Of a stretch of DNA of 64,000 bases, positions 16,895-25,836 are shown in pieces; within the stretch, counting starts at the first letter, position 1, and the number at the start of each line of letters is the position of its first letter. Made by a program: the position numbers and the translations under genes. A model generated the notes under the pieces. That model did not search any database, was not told the origin of the DNA, and saw nothing but the letters and a program-made list of their open reading frames with translations. The DNA lies in the NCBI GenBank assembly GCA_000949895.1, contig JWIT01000003.1, positions 557,054 through 621,053 on the forward strand, read 5' to 3'. The stretch is from Agrobacterium arsenijevicii (lineage in GTDB: Bacteria > Pseudomonadota > Alphaproteobacteria > Rhizobiales > Rhizobiaceae).

Positions 16895-18322
16895 CTATCC
16901 GGAAATACCGTACCACCAGGTGGCGATGCCCAGAAAGGCAAAAAAGCCGACAATATCTGTCACCGCCGTCACAAAGACGGCAGAGGAGACGGCGGGGTCC
17001 GCCCCGAACCTGTCGAGAACCAGCGGAATGAGAATGCCTGCCAGCGCCGCCGCCAGCATGTTGAGACACATGGCTGTCGCGATGATGCCGCCAATATGGA
17101 TATCCTGAAACCACACGCCGGCGACAATGCCGATGGCACAGCCGAATAGCAGACCGTTCAGGATGCCGACACCCGCTTCGCGCCTGATAATGCGGGCGGC
17201 GTTGTGAATATCGAGGCTTTTGGTGGCCAGCGCCCGAACGGAGACCGTCATGGTCTGCGATCCGGCATTGCCGCCCATGCCGGCAACCGTCGGCATCAGG
17301 ATCGCCAGCGCAATGATCTGCTGGATCGTCGCATCGAACAGGCTGATGACGGAGGCGGACAGAAAGGCAGTAAGGAGGTTGACGGCAAGCCAGGGCACGC
17401 GCGAGCGCGAAGTACTGGCGATGCTATCAGACAATTCTTCGTCACCCACACCGCCAAGGCGCAGCAAATCCTCTTCGGCTTCTTCCTGAATGACGTCGAC
17501 CACGTCATCAATGGTGAGCACGCCGACCAGCCGGCCGTTATTGTCGACCACAGCGGCGGACAGAAGGTCATATTGCTCGAAAAGCTGCGCCGCCTCTTCC
17601 TGGTCCATTTCGGCCGGAATCGAGTGGTTGGTCTCGTGCATGATCGTTTCGATCTTCACCTGACGCTTGGCGCGCAGCACCCTGTCGAGATCAAGCGCCC
17701 CGACCAGCTTGAAGGTGGGGTCAATGACGAAGATCTGCGTGAAGGAGTCAGGCAATTCCTCTTCTTCGCGCAGATAATCGATGGTCTGCCCCACGGTCCA
17801 GAACGGCGGCACGGCGACGAATTCCGTCTGCATGCGGCGACCGGCGGAGCTTTCCGGATAATCCAGCGCCCGCATCAGCCGCACCCGTTCGGTGAACGGC
17901 AATTGCGAGAGGATGTCCTCGCGATCCTCGTCGTCGAGGTCTTCGAGAATATAGACCGCGTCGTCCGAATCCAGCTCGCCGATACCCGCGGCGATCTGCT
18001 CGTTCGACATCTGGTCAACGATATCGAGACGGATGCCCTCATCCACCTCGGTCAGCGCCGTCATGTCGAAATCGGAACCCAACAGCCGCACGAGCGCATG
18101 GCGTTGTTCCGGCATGATGGATTCGAGCACGTCGCCGAGTTCCGACTCATGCAGCCGCGCCACATTCTTGCGCAGGAAAAGCAGATCGCGGTCGGCAATC
18201 GCCGCCCCAACCATCGCCAGAAAATCCGAACGGACGGAGCCGTCCTCGGCATAGATATCGGAGGGTGCCTCTGTCGGTTTCATCTCTTCGGGCGCGAGAA
18301 GATCGTCGTCACGGTCTGTCAT
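16895..18322 (-). CDS. mgtE: Magnesium transporter MgtE
   Basis: The 475-residue Mg2+ channel/transporter has the full domain order. An N-terminal superhelical MgtE_N domain covers about residues 30-150 (HESELGDVLESIMPEQRHALVRLLG). A CBS pair covers about 155-280 (MQTEFVAVPPFWTVGQTIDYL, LVGVLTIDDVVDVIQEEAEED). Five C-terminal helices follow, with the pore motif MPTVAGMGGNAGSQT and PAVSSAVFVTAVTDIVGF. Acidic residues in the N and CBS domains suit Mg2+ gating. It is a single gene, ending about 85 bp before the merR promoter. Confidence 0.96.
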   Translation of the reverse strand: MTDRDDDLLAPEEMKPTEAPSDIYAEDGSVRSDFLAMVGAAIADRDLLFLRKNVARLHESELGDVLESIMPEQRHALVRLLGSDFDMTALTEVDEGIRLDIVDQMSNEQIAAGIGELDSDDAVYILEDLDDEDREDILSQLPFTERVRLMRALDYPESSAGRRMQTEFVAVPPFWTVGQTIDYLREEEELPDSFTQIFVIDPTFKLVGALDLDRVLRAKRQVKIETIMHETNHSIPAEMDQEEAAQLFEQYDLLSAAVVDNNGRLVGVLTIDDVVDVIQEEAEEDLLRLGGVGDEELSDSIASTSRSRVPWLAVNLLTAFLSASVISLFDATIQQIIALAILMPTVAGMGGNAGSQTMTVSVRALATKSLDIHNAARIIRREAGVGILNGLLFGCAIGIVAGVWFQDIHIGGIIATAMCLNMLAAALAGILIPLVLDRFGADPAVSSAVFVTAVTDIVGFFAFLGIATWWYGISG

Positions 18323-18693
18323 CTGGCGTCCCCTTCTCTAAATGCCGCAGTGCACGAATTTGCAGGCAGAATGGCGTTAAAAAGTATATTGTCAACAACC
18401 GGATAGGCGAAAAACAACAGGCTCCGGAACTGCGACGGAAATGTCATGAACCGCCCCTTTGCGAGACCATGACTGAAGAGTGCAGCACTCCATGATCATG
18501 TGTCAGCGCGCACGGTGCCTCAATTCACACAACGTCCATGAAGCCGTTGCCGTTCCGTAAGGACCGGGAAGATAGAGATTGACATCTGTCGCCCATAGAC
18601 GATTCTGAAAGAGCTTTTTTTATATATGGTCGGCCACCGCAAAACGGTATCCACCCTGCGGTCGATCAGAAAAATTTCAGGAAAATCACGACA
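18323..18693. other. Intergenic region between mgtE and the formate-dehydrogenase-like gene
   Basis: These 371 bp separate divergent genes and show no credible open frame. It must hold both promoters. The mgtE leader is long enough for a Mg2+-responsive element, but I could not recognise one. Confidence 0.4.
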
Positions 18694-20994
18694 ATGAGCA
18701 AGACGGATTTCATCGGCAAGGCATCCGCCGCCGCAGGTGGCTGGGGCGCGCTTAAAAGCGTCGGCAAACGGCTGATGGAGTCAGGCGCACCGATTTCCGG
18801 CGCACGCGCGCTCTTGAAGGCAAACCAGCCGGATGGATTCGATTGCCCGGGTTGCGCATGGGGCGATCCCGAACATGGCTCCTCGTTCGAATTTTGCGAA
18901 AACGGCGTCAAGGCGGTTGCGTGGGAAGCGACGGAAGCCCGGGTACCACCCGATTTTTTCGCTACCCGCACCGTCTCGGAACTGCGCGGCTGGTCTGACT
19001 ACGATCTGGAAAAACAGGGCCGCCTCACCCACCCGATGCGATACGACCGGGCAACCGACAAATATCTGCCGGTGTCCTGGGATGATGCCTTTGCCGAAAT
19101 CGGTGGGGTCCTCAAAAGCCTCGACAGCCCGGATAGGGCGGAATTCTATACATCCGGCCGCGCCTCCAACGAGGCGGCTTTCATCTATCAATTGATGGTG
19201 CGGCTTTACGGTACAAACAATTTCCCCGATTGCTCCAACATGTGCCACGAGGCGAGCGGCGTCGGCCTCAAAGCGTCTATCGGCGTCGGCAAGGGCACGG
19301 TGCTGCTCGAGGATTTTGAACAGGCAGACGCGATTTTCGTAATCGGCCAGAACCCCGGCACCAACCACCCGCGCATGCTGGGCGACCTGCGCCGGGCCGC
19401 CCTTCGTGGCGCGAAGATTGCCGTCTTCAATCCGATCCGTGAAAAGGGTCTGGAGCGCTTCGCCGACCCGCAGGACAAGATCGGGATGATTACCGGCGGC
19501 AACACCAAGATCGCCACCAATTATTACCAGCCGCGACAGGGCGGCGACATGGCTGCGGTTCGCGGCATGAGCAAGGCGATCTTCGCCGCTGACGATGCAG
19601 CAAGGACGGTGGGAGAACCCGCCATCATCGATTACGATTTCATCGCCGAACATGCGGTGGAGTTCGAAGCCTACCGCGCCGCCGTCGAGGCAACGACGTG
19701 GGAAACCATCCTCGACCAGTCCGGCCTGACCCGCGCGGAAATCGAAGAGGCCGCCCTTATCTACATGAATGCCGGCTCGGTCATCACCACATGGGCCATG
19801 GGCGTCACGCAGCACCGCCACTCGGTCGTCATCGTCCGCGAGATCACCAATTTCATGCTGCTGCGTGGCAATATCGGCCGTCCCGGTGCCGGCCTTTGCC
19901 CGGTGCGCGGCCATTCCAACGTGCAGGGTGACCGCACCGTCGGTATCGACGAGAAAGCACCGCCTGCCCTTCTCGATGCGCTGGAAAAGGAACTCGGCGT
20001 TGCCATGCCGCGCAAGCCAGGCCACAACACTGTCGAGGCCGTTGCCGCCATGCTGGATGGCAAGGCGCAGACTTTCATTGCGCTCGGCGGCAACTTCCTG
20101 CGGGCGACTCCCGACAGCCCGCTGATCATCAAGGCTTTCGAAAAGCAGAAACTGACGGTCAATATCGCCACCAAGCTCAACCATTCGCATCTGGTGCCGG
20201 GCGAAACCTCCTTCGTGCTGCCCTGCCTGGGACGCACGGAAATCGACCGCAATTCGGCGGGAAAGCCACAGATCGTCACGGTCGAGGATTCCATGAGCAT
20301 GGTGCATGGTTCCGGCGGCATCAACCCGCCTGCCTCGGACGAACTGCGCTCTGAAGTCGCAATCGTTGCCGGCATCGCCGAAGCGACGCTCGGCAATGCC
20401 CTTGTCGACTGGAAGGCGCTTGCCGATGATTACGATCTCATCCGCGACATGATCGAGTGGGTCATCCCCGGTTTCGACAATTTCAACGAGCGCGTCCGTG
20501 TGCCGCGCGGTTTTCACCTGCGTAATGCCGCGGCCGAACTGGAGTGGAACACGCCGGCGAAAAAGGCCACCTTCTATAGCGGCCCGCTGCCCGAGCAGAC
20601 CGAGCACCAGCAGGCGCTGAGCCGCAACAACCTTTTTGTACTGCAGACATTCCGCAGCCACGATCAGTACAACACCACGATCTACGGCATGGACGACCGT
20701 TATCGCGGCGTCTATGGCGAGCGTCAGGTCATCTTCATGAACCCTGGGGATATGGAGGCGCTCGGCGCCCATTCCCGCCAGCGCGTAGATGTCATCGGCG
20801 AATTTGGTGACGGTGTGGAGCGCATTGCCGAGAACTTCCGGCTGGTCCCCTACAATATTCCGCGTGGCAGCGTTGGCGGCTATTATCCGGAACTGAACGT
20901 GCTGGTACCGCTGACGAGTTACGGCGAAGACAGCTTCACGCCGACATCGAAATCGGTGCTCGTCTCCTTCCGTCTGCGCACGGATGCGCCTTGA
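18694..20994 (+). CDS. FdhF/YdeP-family molybdopterin oxidoreductase (formate dehydrogenase-like)
   Basis: The 766-residue protein matches the YdeP branch of bis-MGD molybdoenzymes. N-terminal cysteines at 51, 54 and 68 (FDCPGCAWG, FEFCENG) are the only visible Fe-S ligands, fewer than the four of formate dehydrogenase H. GTNNFPDCSNMCHEAS (about 173-188) aligns with the active-site loop of formate dehydrogenases, with Cys184 in the selenocysteine position and His185 conserved. The C terminus (YNTTIYGMDDRYRGVYGERQ) forms the cofactor-binding barrel. E. coli YdeP is linked to acid resistance; formate as substrate is not proved. Its stop overlaps the next start (TGATG). Confidence 0.9.
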   Translation: MSKTDFIGKASAAAGGWGALKSVGKRLMESGAPISGARALLKANQPDGFDCPGCAWGDPEHGSSFEFCENGVKAVAWEATEARVPPDFFATRTVSELRGWSDYDLEKQGRLTHPMRYDRATDKYLPVSWDDAFAEIGGVLKSLDSPDRAEFYTSGRASNEAAFIYQLMVRLYGTNNFPDCSNMCHEASGVGLKASIGVGKGTVLLEDFEQADAIFVIGQNPGTNHPRMLGDLRRAALRGAKIAVFNPIREKGLERFADPQDKIGMITGGNTKIATNYYQPRQGGDMAAVRGMSKAIFAADDAARTVGEPAIIDYDFIAEHAVEFEAYRAAVEATTWETILDQSGLTRAEIEEAALIYMNAGSVITTWAMGVTQHRHSVVIVREITNFMLLRGNIGRPGAGLCPVRGHSNVQGDRTVGIDEKAPPALLDALEKELGVAMPRKPGHNTVEAVAAMLDGKAQTFIALGGNFLRATPDSPLIIKAFEKQKLTVNIATKLNHSHLVPGETSFVLPCLGRTEIDRNSAGKPQIVTVEDSMSMVHGSGGINPPASDELRSEVAIVAGIAEATLGNALVDWKALADDYDLIRDMIEWVIPGFDNFNERVRVPRGFHLRNAAAELEWNTPAKKATFYSGPLPEQTEHQQALSRNNLFVLQTFRSHDQYNTTIYGMDDRYRGVYGERQVIFMNPGDMEALGAHSRQRVDVIGEFGDGVERIAENFRLVPYNIPRGSVGGYYPELNVLVPLTSYGEDSFTPTSKSVLVSFRLRTDAP

Positions 20995-21296
20995 TGGATG
21001 AGGAGCAATCCGCAGCCTCCTTCATGGCGGCAGTGGAGCAAATCGTGCAAGGGTCCTCGCAGGCGCTTAACGCCACGGGTGCGGCTATCCTGCTGGCGAT
21101 CCAGCTGGATATCGCTACCGACAGCCGCAGCATCGCGAACCGGCTGGGGCTTGCGCACGCGCTCGTCCTGCGCGAAATCACTGCCCTGTCGCCGCGTTTC
21201 GTGCGGGTGACGAAACGTGATGCCCGCACCCAGCGCAGCTTTCTGGAGGCGACGGCGGAAGGGCAAGCACTTGCCACATCCTCCGCCCTGATTTGA
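20994..21296 (+). CDS. Small helical protein coupled to the formate-dehydrogenase-like gene
   Basis: The 100-residue protein is mostly helical. The middle part SRSIANRLGLAHALVLREITAL followed by SPRFVRVTKRDARTQRSFLEAT resembles a winged-helix module: a helix-turn-helix, then a basic beta wing. It could therefore be a small MarR-like DNA-binding protein. I do not recognise the family with certainty. The ATG overlaps the stop of the upstream gene by one base (TGATG), which implies translational coupling and a joint role. The deformylase-like gene follows 18 bp later. Confidence 0.72.
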   Translation: MDEEQSAASFMAAVEQIVQGSSQALNATGAAILLAIQLDIATDSRSIANRLGLAHALVLREITALSPRFVRVTKRDARTQRSFLEATAEGQALATSSALI

Positions 21297-21314
21297 AACG
21301 AACGGAGCATTTCC

Positions 21315-21809
21315 TTGGCAATCAGGCCGATCCTGCCCTACCCCCATGCCGGTCTCTCCGATATCTGCGCGCCGGTGACCGATTTTGACGACCACCTGCA
21401 AACGCTGGTCACGGATTTGATCGACACGATGCGCGCCGCCCCCGGCGTCGGCATCACCGCAGCCCATATCGGCGTAAAACAGCGCGTTTTCGTGCTTGAG
21501 CTGACGCCGGGAACCGTGCTCACCTACATCAATCCCAAAATTCTCGGCCAATCCGCGCAAACCATGCGGCATGTCGAAGGCAGCGTCTCGATGCCGGGCT
21601 TCACCGAGGAGGTGGAAAGGCCGTCCGGGGTCGAAGTCAGGTTTCAGGACGTCTCAGGCACGGAACATCGGCAGAGCGCCGAGGGATTTCACGCCATCTG
21701 CATCCAGCACGAGATCGATCAGCTGGACGGTGTCTTCTGGCTGAAGCGCCTCTCGAAGCTGAAACGCGACCGGCTGGTGAAGAAATGGGAGAAATCCCGC
21801 AAGCCGTGA
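21315..21809 (+). CDS. Peptide-deformylase-like protein with degenerate active site
   Basis: The 164-residue protein has the peptide deformylase fold signatures, but the key residues are changed. Motif 1 is GVGITAAHIG (44-53, usual Gln is His51). Motif 2 is EGSVSMPG (usual metal-ligand Cys is Ser90). Motif 3 is QHEIDQLDG (131-139, HExxH lost because the second His is Gln136). Only His132 and Glu133 remain, so normal Fe/Zn deformylase activity is unlikely. Translation seems to start at TTG 21315 after ACGGAG. It sits in the same unit as the formate-dehydrogenase-like gene, and the housekeeping deformylase must be elsewhere. Confidence 0.85.
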   Translation: MAIRPILPYPHAGLSDICAPVTDFDDHLQTLVTDLIDTMRAAPGVGITAAHIGVKQRVFVLELTPGTVLTYINPKILGQSAQTMRHVEGSVSMPGFTEEVERPSGVEVRFQDVSGTEHRQSAEGFHAICIQHEIDQLDGVFWLKRLSKLKRDRLVKKWEKSRKP

Positions 21810-21812
21810 TGA

Positions 21813-22250
21813 TCAGTCGGTAATCGACAACACGAATTCCGCATCACCCTTCAGCGTGTTGCTGACGGTGCAGATATCCTCGGCCATATGCGCAATCGCC
21901 GTGCGGGTCGCCTCGTCGAAATCCCCTTCTATCTCGATCCGTATATCAAAACGAACGATCCGTGACGGCTCTTCATCCGCCTTTTCGCCGGAGACATCCA
22001 CCGTGACCTTTTCGAACCAGTCGAGCAGACCCATACGGCTCGCCGCAATCCGGGCGCTGAGCGCCAGACAGGCGGCAAGCGACGAATAAAGAAGGTCGAC
22101 GGGATTGAAACCCGGCTCCGAGGCCCCTGTCACCACCGTCAGCGCGCCGCCGGTCGCGGTGACGACATCCGGACGTCCGAGACGCCCAAGCGTAACGACG
22201 GCTCCAGTGGGCCGCTTTTTAATCCTGAGCTGTTTCAAGTCCTGTCCCAT
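21813..22250 (-). CDS. OsmC-family peroxiredoxin-like protein
   Basis: The 145-residue protein has the OsmC/Ohr layout. The first active cysteine lies in SSLAACLALSARIAA (Cys61) and the second in EDICTVSNTLKG (about Cys127), after a three-stranded sheet. Family members reduce organic hydroperoxides with a Cys pair. The sequence is closer to the general OsmC-like (YhfA-type) group than to Ohr. Its stop codon faces the deformylase-like gene with a 3-bp gap (convergent). Confidence 0.88.
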   Translation of the reverse strand: MGQDLKQLRIKKRPTGAVVTLGRLGRPDVVTATGGALTVVTGASEPGFNPVDLLYSSLAACLALSARIAASRMGLLDWFEKVTVDVSGEKADEEPSRIVRFDIRIEIEGDFDEATRTAIAHMAEDICTVSNTLKGDAEFVLSITD

Positions 22251-22349
22251 CTCTCTATTTCACCGCATGGAACCAAAACTAGCCTCGCGCTTTTACTCAC
22301 GCAACGGTGAACGACCGTTGAGAATTGATTGAAAAGGGAGCTGGGACAT

Positions 22350-22517
22350 ATGGTTACATCTACGCTCGTCAGCATTCTGATCACCTTCCTGGTGATCGTG
22401 CTCGTCTTGTGGCTCATCGCACGACTGCCCGTGGGCGGCGGCGCGAAACAGATCGCGCAGATCATCGTCATCATCATCGGCATTATTTCGCTGCTGAAAT
22501 ATCTCGCCGTTTTCTGA
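22350..22517 (+). CDS. Small two-helix membrane protein (Thivi_2564-like)
   Basis: A 55-residue protein with two hydrophobic segments (STLVSILITFLVIVLVLWLIA and IAQIIVIIIGIISLLKYLAVF) joined by a short GGGAKQ loop. This matches the widespread small membrane family called Thivi_2564, of unknown function. AAGGGAG precedes the ATG, and a strong terminator follows, so it is probably an independent small gene. Confidence 0.75.
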   Translation: MVTSTLVSILITFLVIVLVLWLIARLPVGGGAKQIAQIIVIIIGIISLLKYLAVF

Positions 22518-22534
22518 TGTCCCGGCAATGCGCG

Positions 22535-22573
22535 CACAAAAAAAGGCGGCGAAAGCCGCCTCTTTTTGTGCGC
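22535..22573. terminator. Strong bidirectional terminator
   Basis: GGCGGC-GAAA-GCCGCC is the core (22545-22560). It is extended by A-rich and T-rich flanks and an outer GCGCACAAA / TTTGTGCGC pairing. It serves the small membrane gene and the convergent PAS gene. Confidence 0.9.
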
Positions 22574-22593
22574 AGTTTTCAAAGCCCCGAAGA

Positions 22594-22977
22594 TTACTGG
22601 TGCGGTTCGAACTGGTAGGTTTTTTTAAGGGTAATATCCCGAACACTGCCGAGACCGAGAAACGGCGTATTGTCGGCATCGAAGATCGCCCTGCCCTTCG
22701 CCACGATCCAGCGGCTCGAACCATCAGGCAGATTGACCTTGTAGCGCTGGTCGAAGAACACGCCAGTGGTGATGCTTTCAAAAATCGCCTGCGCCACCTG
22801 GTCGCGCATTTCAACATCAATTCTTTCGAGAATATCCTCGATCGTCACACCGCGCGATGCGACCGCTTCGGAAAATCCATGACATTCCGCGGTGATGGCA
22901 TCCATGATCAGCCTGTTGTCGGAAATGCTCCACATATAATAGCCGAGCGCATTGTCTGAATCCGTTTTCTCCCCCAT
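22594..22977 (-). CDS. Single PAS-domain protein
   Basis: The 127-residue protein is essentially one PAS fold: YYMWSISDNRLIMDAITAECHGF at the start, VFFDQRYKVNLPDGSSRWIVAKGRAIFD in the core, and GLGSVRDITLKK at the end (PAS-PAC junction). There is no output domain, so it probably signals through a partner. The start at 22977 is chosen for GGAGG about 9 bases upstream; the frame opens 14 codons earlier. It ends at the shared terminator. Confidence 0.8.
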   Translation of the reverse strand: MGEKTDSDNALGYYMWSISDNRLIMDAITAECHGFSEAVASRGVTIEDILERIDVEMRDQVAQAIFESITTGVFFDQRYKVNLPDGSSRWIVAKGRAIFDADNTPFLGLGSVRDITLKKTYQFEPHQ

Positions 22978-23215
22978 CACGAAAACCTCCAGACAATTTT
23001 TCCTGACAAACGCTAACATCAGACCTCTAATATTCCACCCCTTGTTTTAAGGGGGTATTTAACCGGCTACTACAACGTGCATCGATATCCACCGAAATTT
23101 ATTGACGCCCGATCCGGATACCGGTCTCGAAAGCACGATAAATTCCAGGAAGCCGTCGCAAAGCCAACCGCTTGCACCTACATGACTTTGTAAGGAAATT
23201 TCGAAGGAGGCTAAT

Positions 23216-23404
23216 ATGCTGCGAACCGCTCTTACTTTTGGATTGCTATCGGCAACTGTCTTACTCGCCGGGTGCCAGACGTGGGAAAGCCCCTATCGCG
23301 GGAACGGATGGCGGATGGACCAGGTCATGGATGGCGACCCCTATCGGGTCGGTGACGGCAATCATCAGGAAAACGGCACGGCTTCGAATATTATTCGCCG
23401 CTAG
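23216..23404 (+). CDS. Small putative lipoprotein
   Basis: The 62-residue protein has a lipoprotein signal peptide with lipobox LLAGC (Cys19). A short polar mature part of about 44 residues follows (TWESPYRGNGWRMDQVMDGD), with no known domain. AAGGAGG lies 6 bases before the ATG, which makes it a credible gene despite its size. It lies between the PAS gene and tRNA-Leu. Confidence 0.72.
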   Translation: MLRTALTFGLLSATVLLAGCQTWESPYRGNGWRMDQVMDGDPYRVGDGNHQENGTASNIIRR

Positions 23405-23599
23405 GGCAATTCCAGTAAAAGTGCGCGAAGGTTTCACGTCCTGAAAATGCGTGAAACTAAAGATGGGGAGCGCGTCCAACGGTTCCGTTTGAACCGGACG
23501 CGCTTCAGGTCGTCAAAAACGAATGACGGATTTCACCGGCGTCAAAGGTTTCTTCTTTTTTGGGAAAGAGCAAAGCCAAACTATTGGCAGAAAAAGAAA

Positions 23600-23619
23600 A
23601 AACCCGCCGAAGCGGGTTT
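23600..23619 (-). terminator. Terminator downstream of tRNA-Leu
   Basis: The stem AAACCCGC-CGAA-GCGGGTTT is followed on the minus strand by a long T-rich run, a classical intrinsic terminator. It lies 4 bases after the tRNA CCA end. Confidence 0.9.
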
Positions 23620-23623
23620 CTTT

Positions 23624-23708
23624 TGGTGCGGTCGAGAAGACTCGAACTTCCACGGGTTGCCCCACAGCGACCTCAACGCTGCGCGTCTACCAATTCCGCC
23701 ACGACCGC
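23624..23708 (-). tRNA. tRNA-Leu (anticodon GAG)
   Basis: An 85-nt class II tRNA including encoded CCA. The acceptor stem GCGGTCG pairs with CGACCGC. The anticodon arm is CAGCG-TTGAGGT-CGCTG, giving GAG. The variable arm is long, and a TTCGAGT T-loop is present. A terminator follows at once. The 3' end lies close to the lipB upstream region on the opposite strand. Confidence 0.97.
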
Positions 23709-23897
23709 ATCGTGGTAGGCGTCGACTTGCGCCGACGGGGGTGCATGTAGCAAAAGGATTTTCGGTGCACAAGAGCGTCGTGACAGTTTTTTGAAATTAA
23801 AAATCGCCCCGGCCCACCCTATATGCAGGAAGCCCGGAAATGCTGGGGTTGCGGCCTTGTCGTCATTTTGCGAGAAGGCTGTGGAAAGGACTTTTTC

Positions 23898-24629
23898 ATG
23901 CTCACACGCACGGATATCGAGACAAATATGTTGCCGGTCGCCGGCTCGCCGCCCGTTCGCTGGCGAATCTCGGAAGGTCTCGTGCCTTACGAACAGGCGA
24001 TAGAGGAGATGGAACGCGAAGTTGCCGCCATCGCCAACGGTGAGGCCGATGAACTCGTCTGGCTTCTGGAACACCCGCCCCTCTATACCGCAGGCACCAG
24101 CGCCGATGCTGTTGACCTCATAGAGCCGGATCGTTTCCCGGTCTTCGCCACGGGTCGCGGCGGCGAATATACCTATCACGGGCCGGGACAGCGCGTCGTT
24201 TACGTCATGCTCGACCTGAAACGGCGGCGGCAGGATGTCCGCGCCTATGTGGCGGCGCTGGAAAATGTCATCATCCGCACGCTCGACAAGATGAATGTCC
24301 GTGGCGAGCGGCGCGAGGACCGGGTCGGCGTCTGGGTCAGGCGTCCGGAAAAGCCGCTGCTTCCCGGCGGCGGCATGGCCGAGGACAAGATTGCGGCACT
24401 CGGCATCCGGCTGCGCAAATGGGTGAGCTTCCACGGGCTGTCGATCAATGTCGATCCAGACCTCACGCATTTTTCCGGCATCGTTCCCTGCGGCATCAGC
24501 GCCTATGGCGTCACCAGCCTTGTCGATCTCGGATTGCCGGTTATGATCGGCGACGTCGACGTTCTGCTGCGTGAGGCCTTCGAGGAGGTTTTCGGCCCGG
24601 CAGTGCCCGAAGCCGGTTCCGGCGGCTGA
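23898..24629 (+). CDS. lipB: Lipoyl(octanoyl) transferase LipB
   Basis: The 243-residue protein moves octanoyl groups from acyl carrier protein to lipoyl domains of 2-oxoacid dehydrogenases and GcvH. Family signatures are all present: [26 protein letters not shown] and the active site [17 protein letters not shown] (Lys164). The catalytic cysteine is in FSGIVPCGI (Cys198). The ATG at 23898 follows GGAAAGGA; the frame extends 25 codons further upstream, but those codons lie close to the tRNA. It is followed by an alcohol dehydrogenase on the same strand. Confidence 0.96.
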   Translation: MLTRTDIETNMLPVAGSPPVRWRISEGLVPYEQAIEEMEREVAAIANGEADELVWLLEHPPLYTAGTSADAVDLIEPDRFPVFATGRGGEYTYHGPGQRVVYVMLDLKRRRQDVRAYVAALENVIIRTLDKMNVRGERREDRVGVWVRRPEKPLLPGGGMAEDKIAALGIRLRKWVSFHGLSINVDPDLTHFSGIVPCGISAYGVTSLVDLGLPVMIGDVDVLLREAFEEVFGPAVPEAGSGG

Positions 24630-24695
24630 ACCCGCCGCAACCTTTGCCGCACGCCGGTGTTTCCAACATCGATCACCATAAGAGGAGGAACGACC

Positions 24696-25763
24696 ATGTT
24701 CACAACGTCAGCCTATGCCTGCGACGACGGTTCTTCGCCGATGAAGCTCGCGACCATCAAGCGTCGCGATCCTGGCCCGCGCGATGTCGAAATCGAGATT
24801 GAATTCTGTGGCGTCTGCCACTCCGATATTCATACGGCCCGCAGCGAATGGCCGGGTTCCCTCTACCCCTGCGTCCCCGGCCATGAAATCATCGGCCGCG
24901 TTGGTCGGGTGGGCGCGCAGGTTACCAAGTTCAAGACGGGTGACCGCGTCGGCGTCGGCTGTATCGTCGACAGTTGCCGTGAATGCGCAAGCTGTGCCGA
25001 AGGGCTGGAGCAATATTGCGAAAACGGCATGACCGGCACCTATAACTCGCCGGACAAGGCGATGGGCGGCGGCGCGCACACGCTTGGCGGTTATTCCGCC
25101 CATGTGGTGGTGGATGACCGTTACGTGCTTAACATTCCCGAAGGGCTTGATCCTGCCGCTGCCGCACCCCTGCTCTGCGCCGGCATAACCACCTATTCGC
25201 CGCTGCGGCACTGGAACGCCGGTCCCGGCAAACGTGTCGGTGTCGTCGGTCTTGGCGGCCTCGGCCATATGGCAGTCAAGATCGCCAATGCCATGGGTGC
25301 AACCGTGGTGATGATCACGACGTCACCCGGCAAGGCGGAAGATGCGAAAAAGCTCGGCGCCCATGAGGTGATCGTCTCTCGCGATGCCAACCAGATGAAA
25401 AATGCGGCTTCCAGCCTCGATCTCATCATCGATGCGGTTGCCGCCGACCACGACATCAACGCCTATCTTGCGCTGCTGAAGCGGGATGGCGCGCTGGTGC
25501 AGGTCGGAGCGCCTGAAAAGCCGCTATCGGTGCACGCCTTCAGCCTCATCCCAGGCCGCAAGACCTTTGCAGGTTCGATGATCGGCGGTATTCCGGAAAC
25601 GCAGGAGATGCTGGATTTCTGCGCCGAAAAGGGCATCGCCGCCGAAATAGAGATGATCAATATCGATCAGATCAATGACGCTTATGAACGCATGATAAAA
25701 AGCGATGTGCGTTATCGCTTTGTCATTGATATGAAGAGCTTGCCGCGCCAGAAGGCCGCCTGA
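24696..25763 (+). CDS. NADP-dependent zinc alcohol dehydrogenase, YahK/CAD type
   Basis: The 355-residue medium-chain dehydrogenase has catalytic zinc ligands in FCGVCHSD and PGHE, and structural zinc cysteines in CRECASCAEGLEQYC. The nucleotide motif is GVVGLGGLGHMAVK. The overall match is to E. coli YahK and cinnamyl-alcohol dehydrogenases (about 350 residues), broad aldehyde reductases. AGGAGGA precedes ATG 24696. A terminator-like hairpin follows at 25776-25797. Confidence 0.93.
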   Translation: MFTTSAYACDDGSSPMKLATIKRRDPGPRDVEIEIEFCGVCHSDIHTARSEWPGSLYPCVPGHEIIGRVGRVGAQVTKFKTGDRVGVGCIVDSCRECASCAEGLEQYCENGMTGTYNSPDKAMGGGAHTLGGYSAHVVVDDRYVLNIPEGLDPAAAAPLLCAGITTYSPLRHWNAGPGKRVGVVGLGGLGHMAVKIANAMGATVVMITTSPGKAEDAKKLGAHEVIVSRDANQMKNAASSLDLIIDAVAADHDINAYLALLKRDGALVQVGAPEKPLSVHAFSLIPGRKTFAGSMIGGIPETQEMLDFCAEKGIAAEIEMINIDQINDAYERMIKSDVRYRFVIDMKSLPRQKAA

Positions 25764-25775
25764 CCTTTCGAGGAG

Positions 25776-25797
25776 GGGCGCTTTCTGGCGCCCTTTT
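25776..25797 (+). terminator. Terminator after the alcohol dehydrogenase gene
   Basis: GGGCGC-TTTCTG-GCGCCC followed by TTTT, 12 bases after the stop codon. Confidence 0.82.
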
Positions 25798-25836
25798 CCC
25801 TCGTTGGACCTTTTGGTTGAAAGCGCAGCCCGATCC

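Noticed and set aside
18781..20772. 663-codon minus-strand frame over the formate-dehydrogenase-like gene
   Set aside because: No recognisable domains; overlaps a full-length molybdoenzyme on the plus strand.
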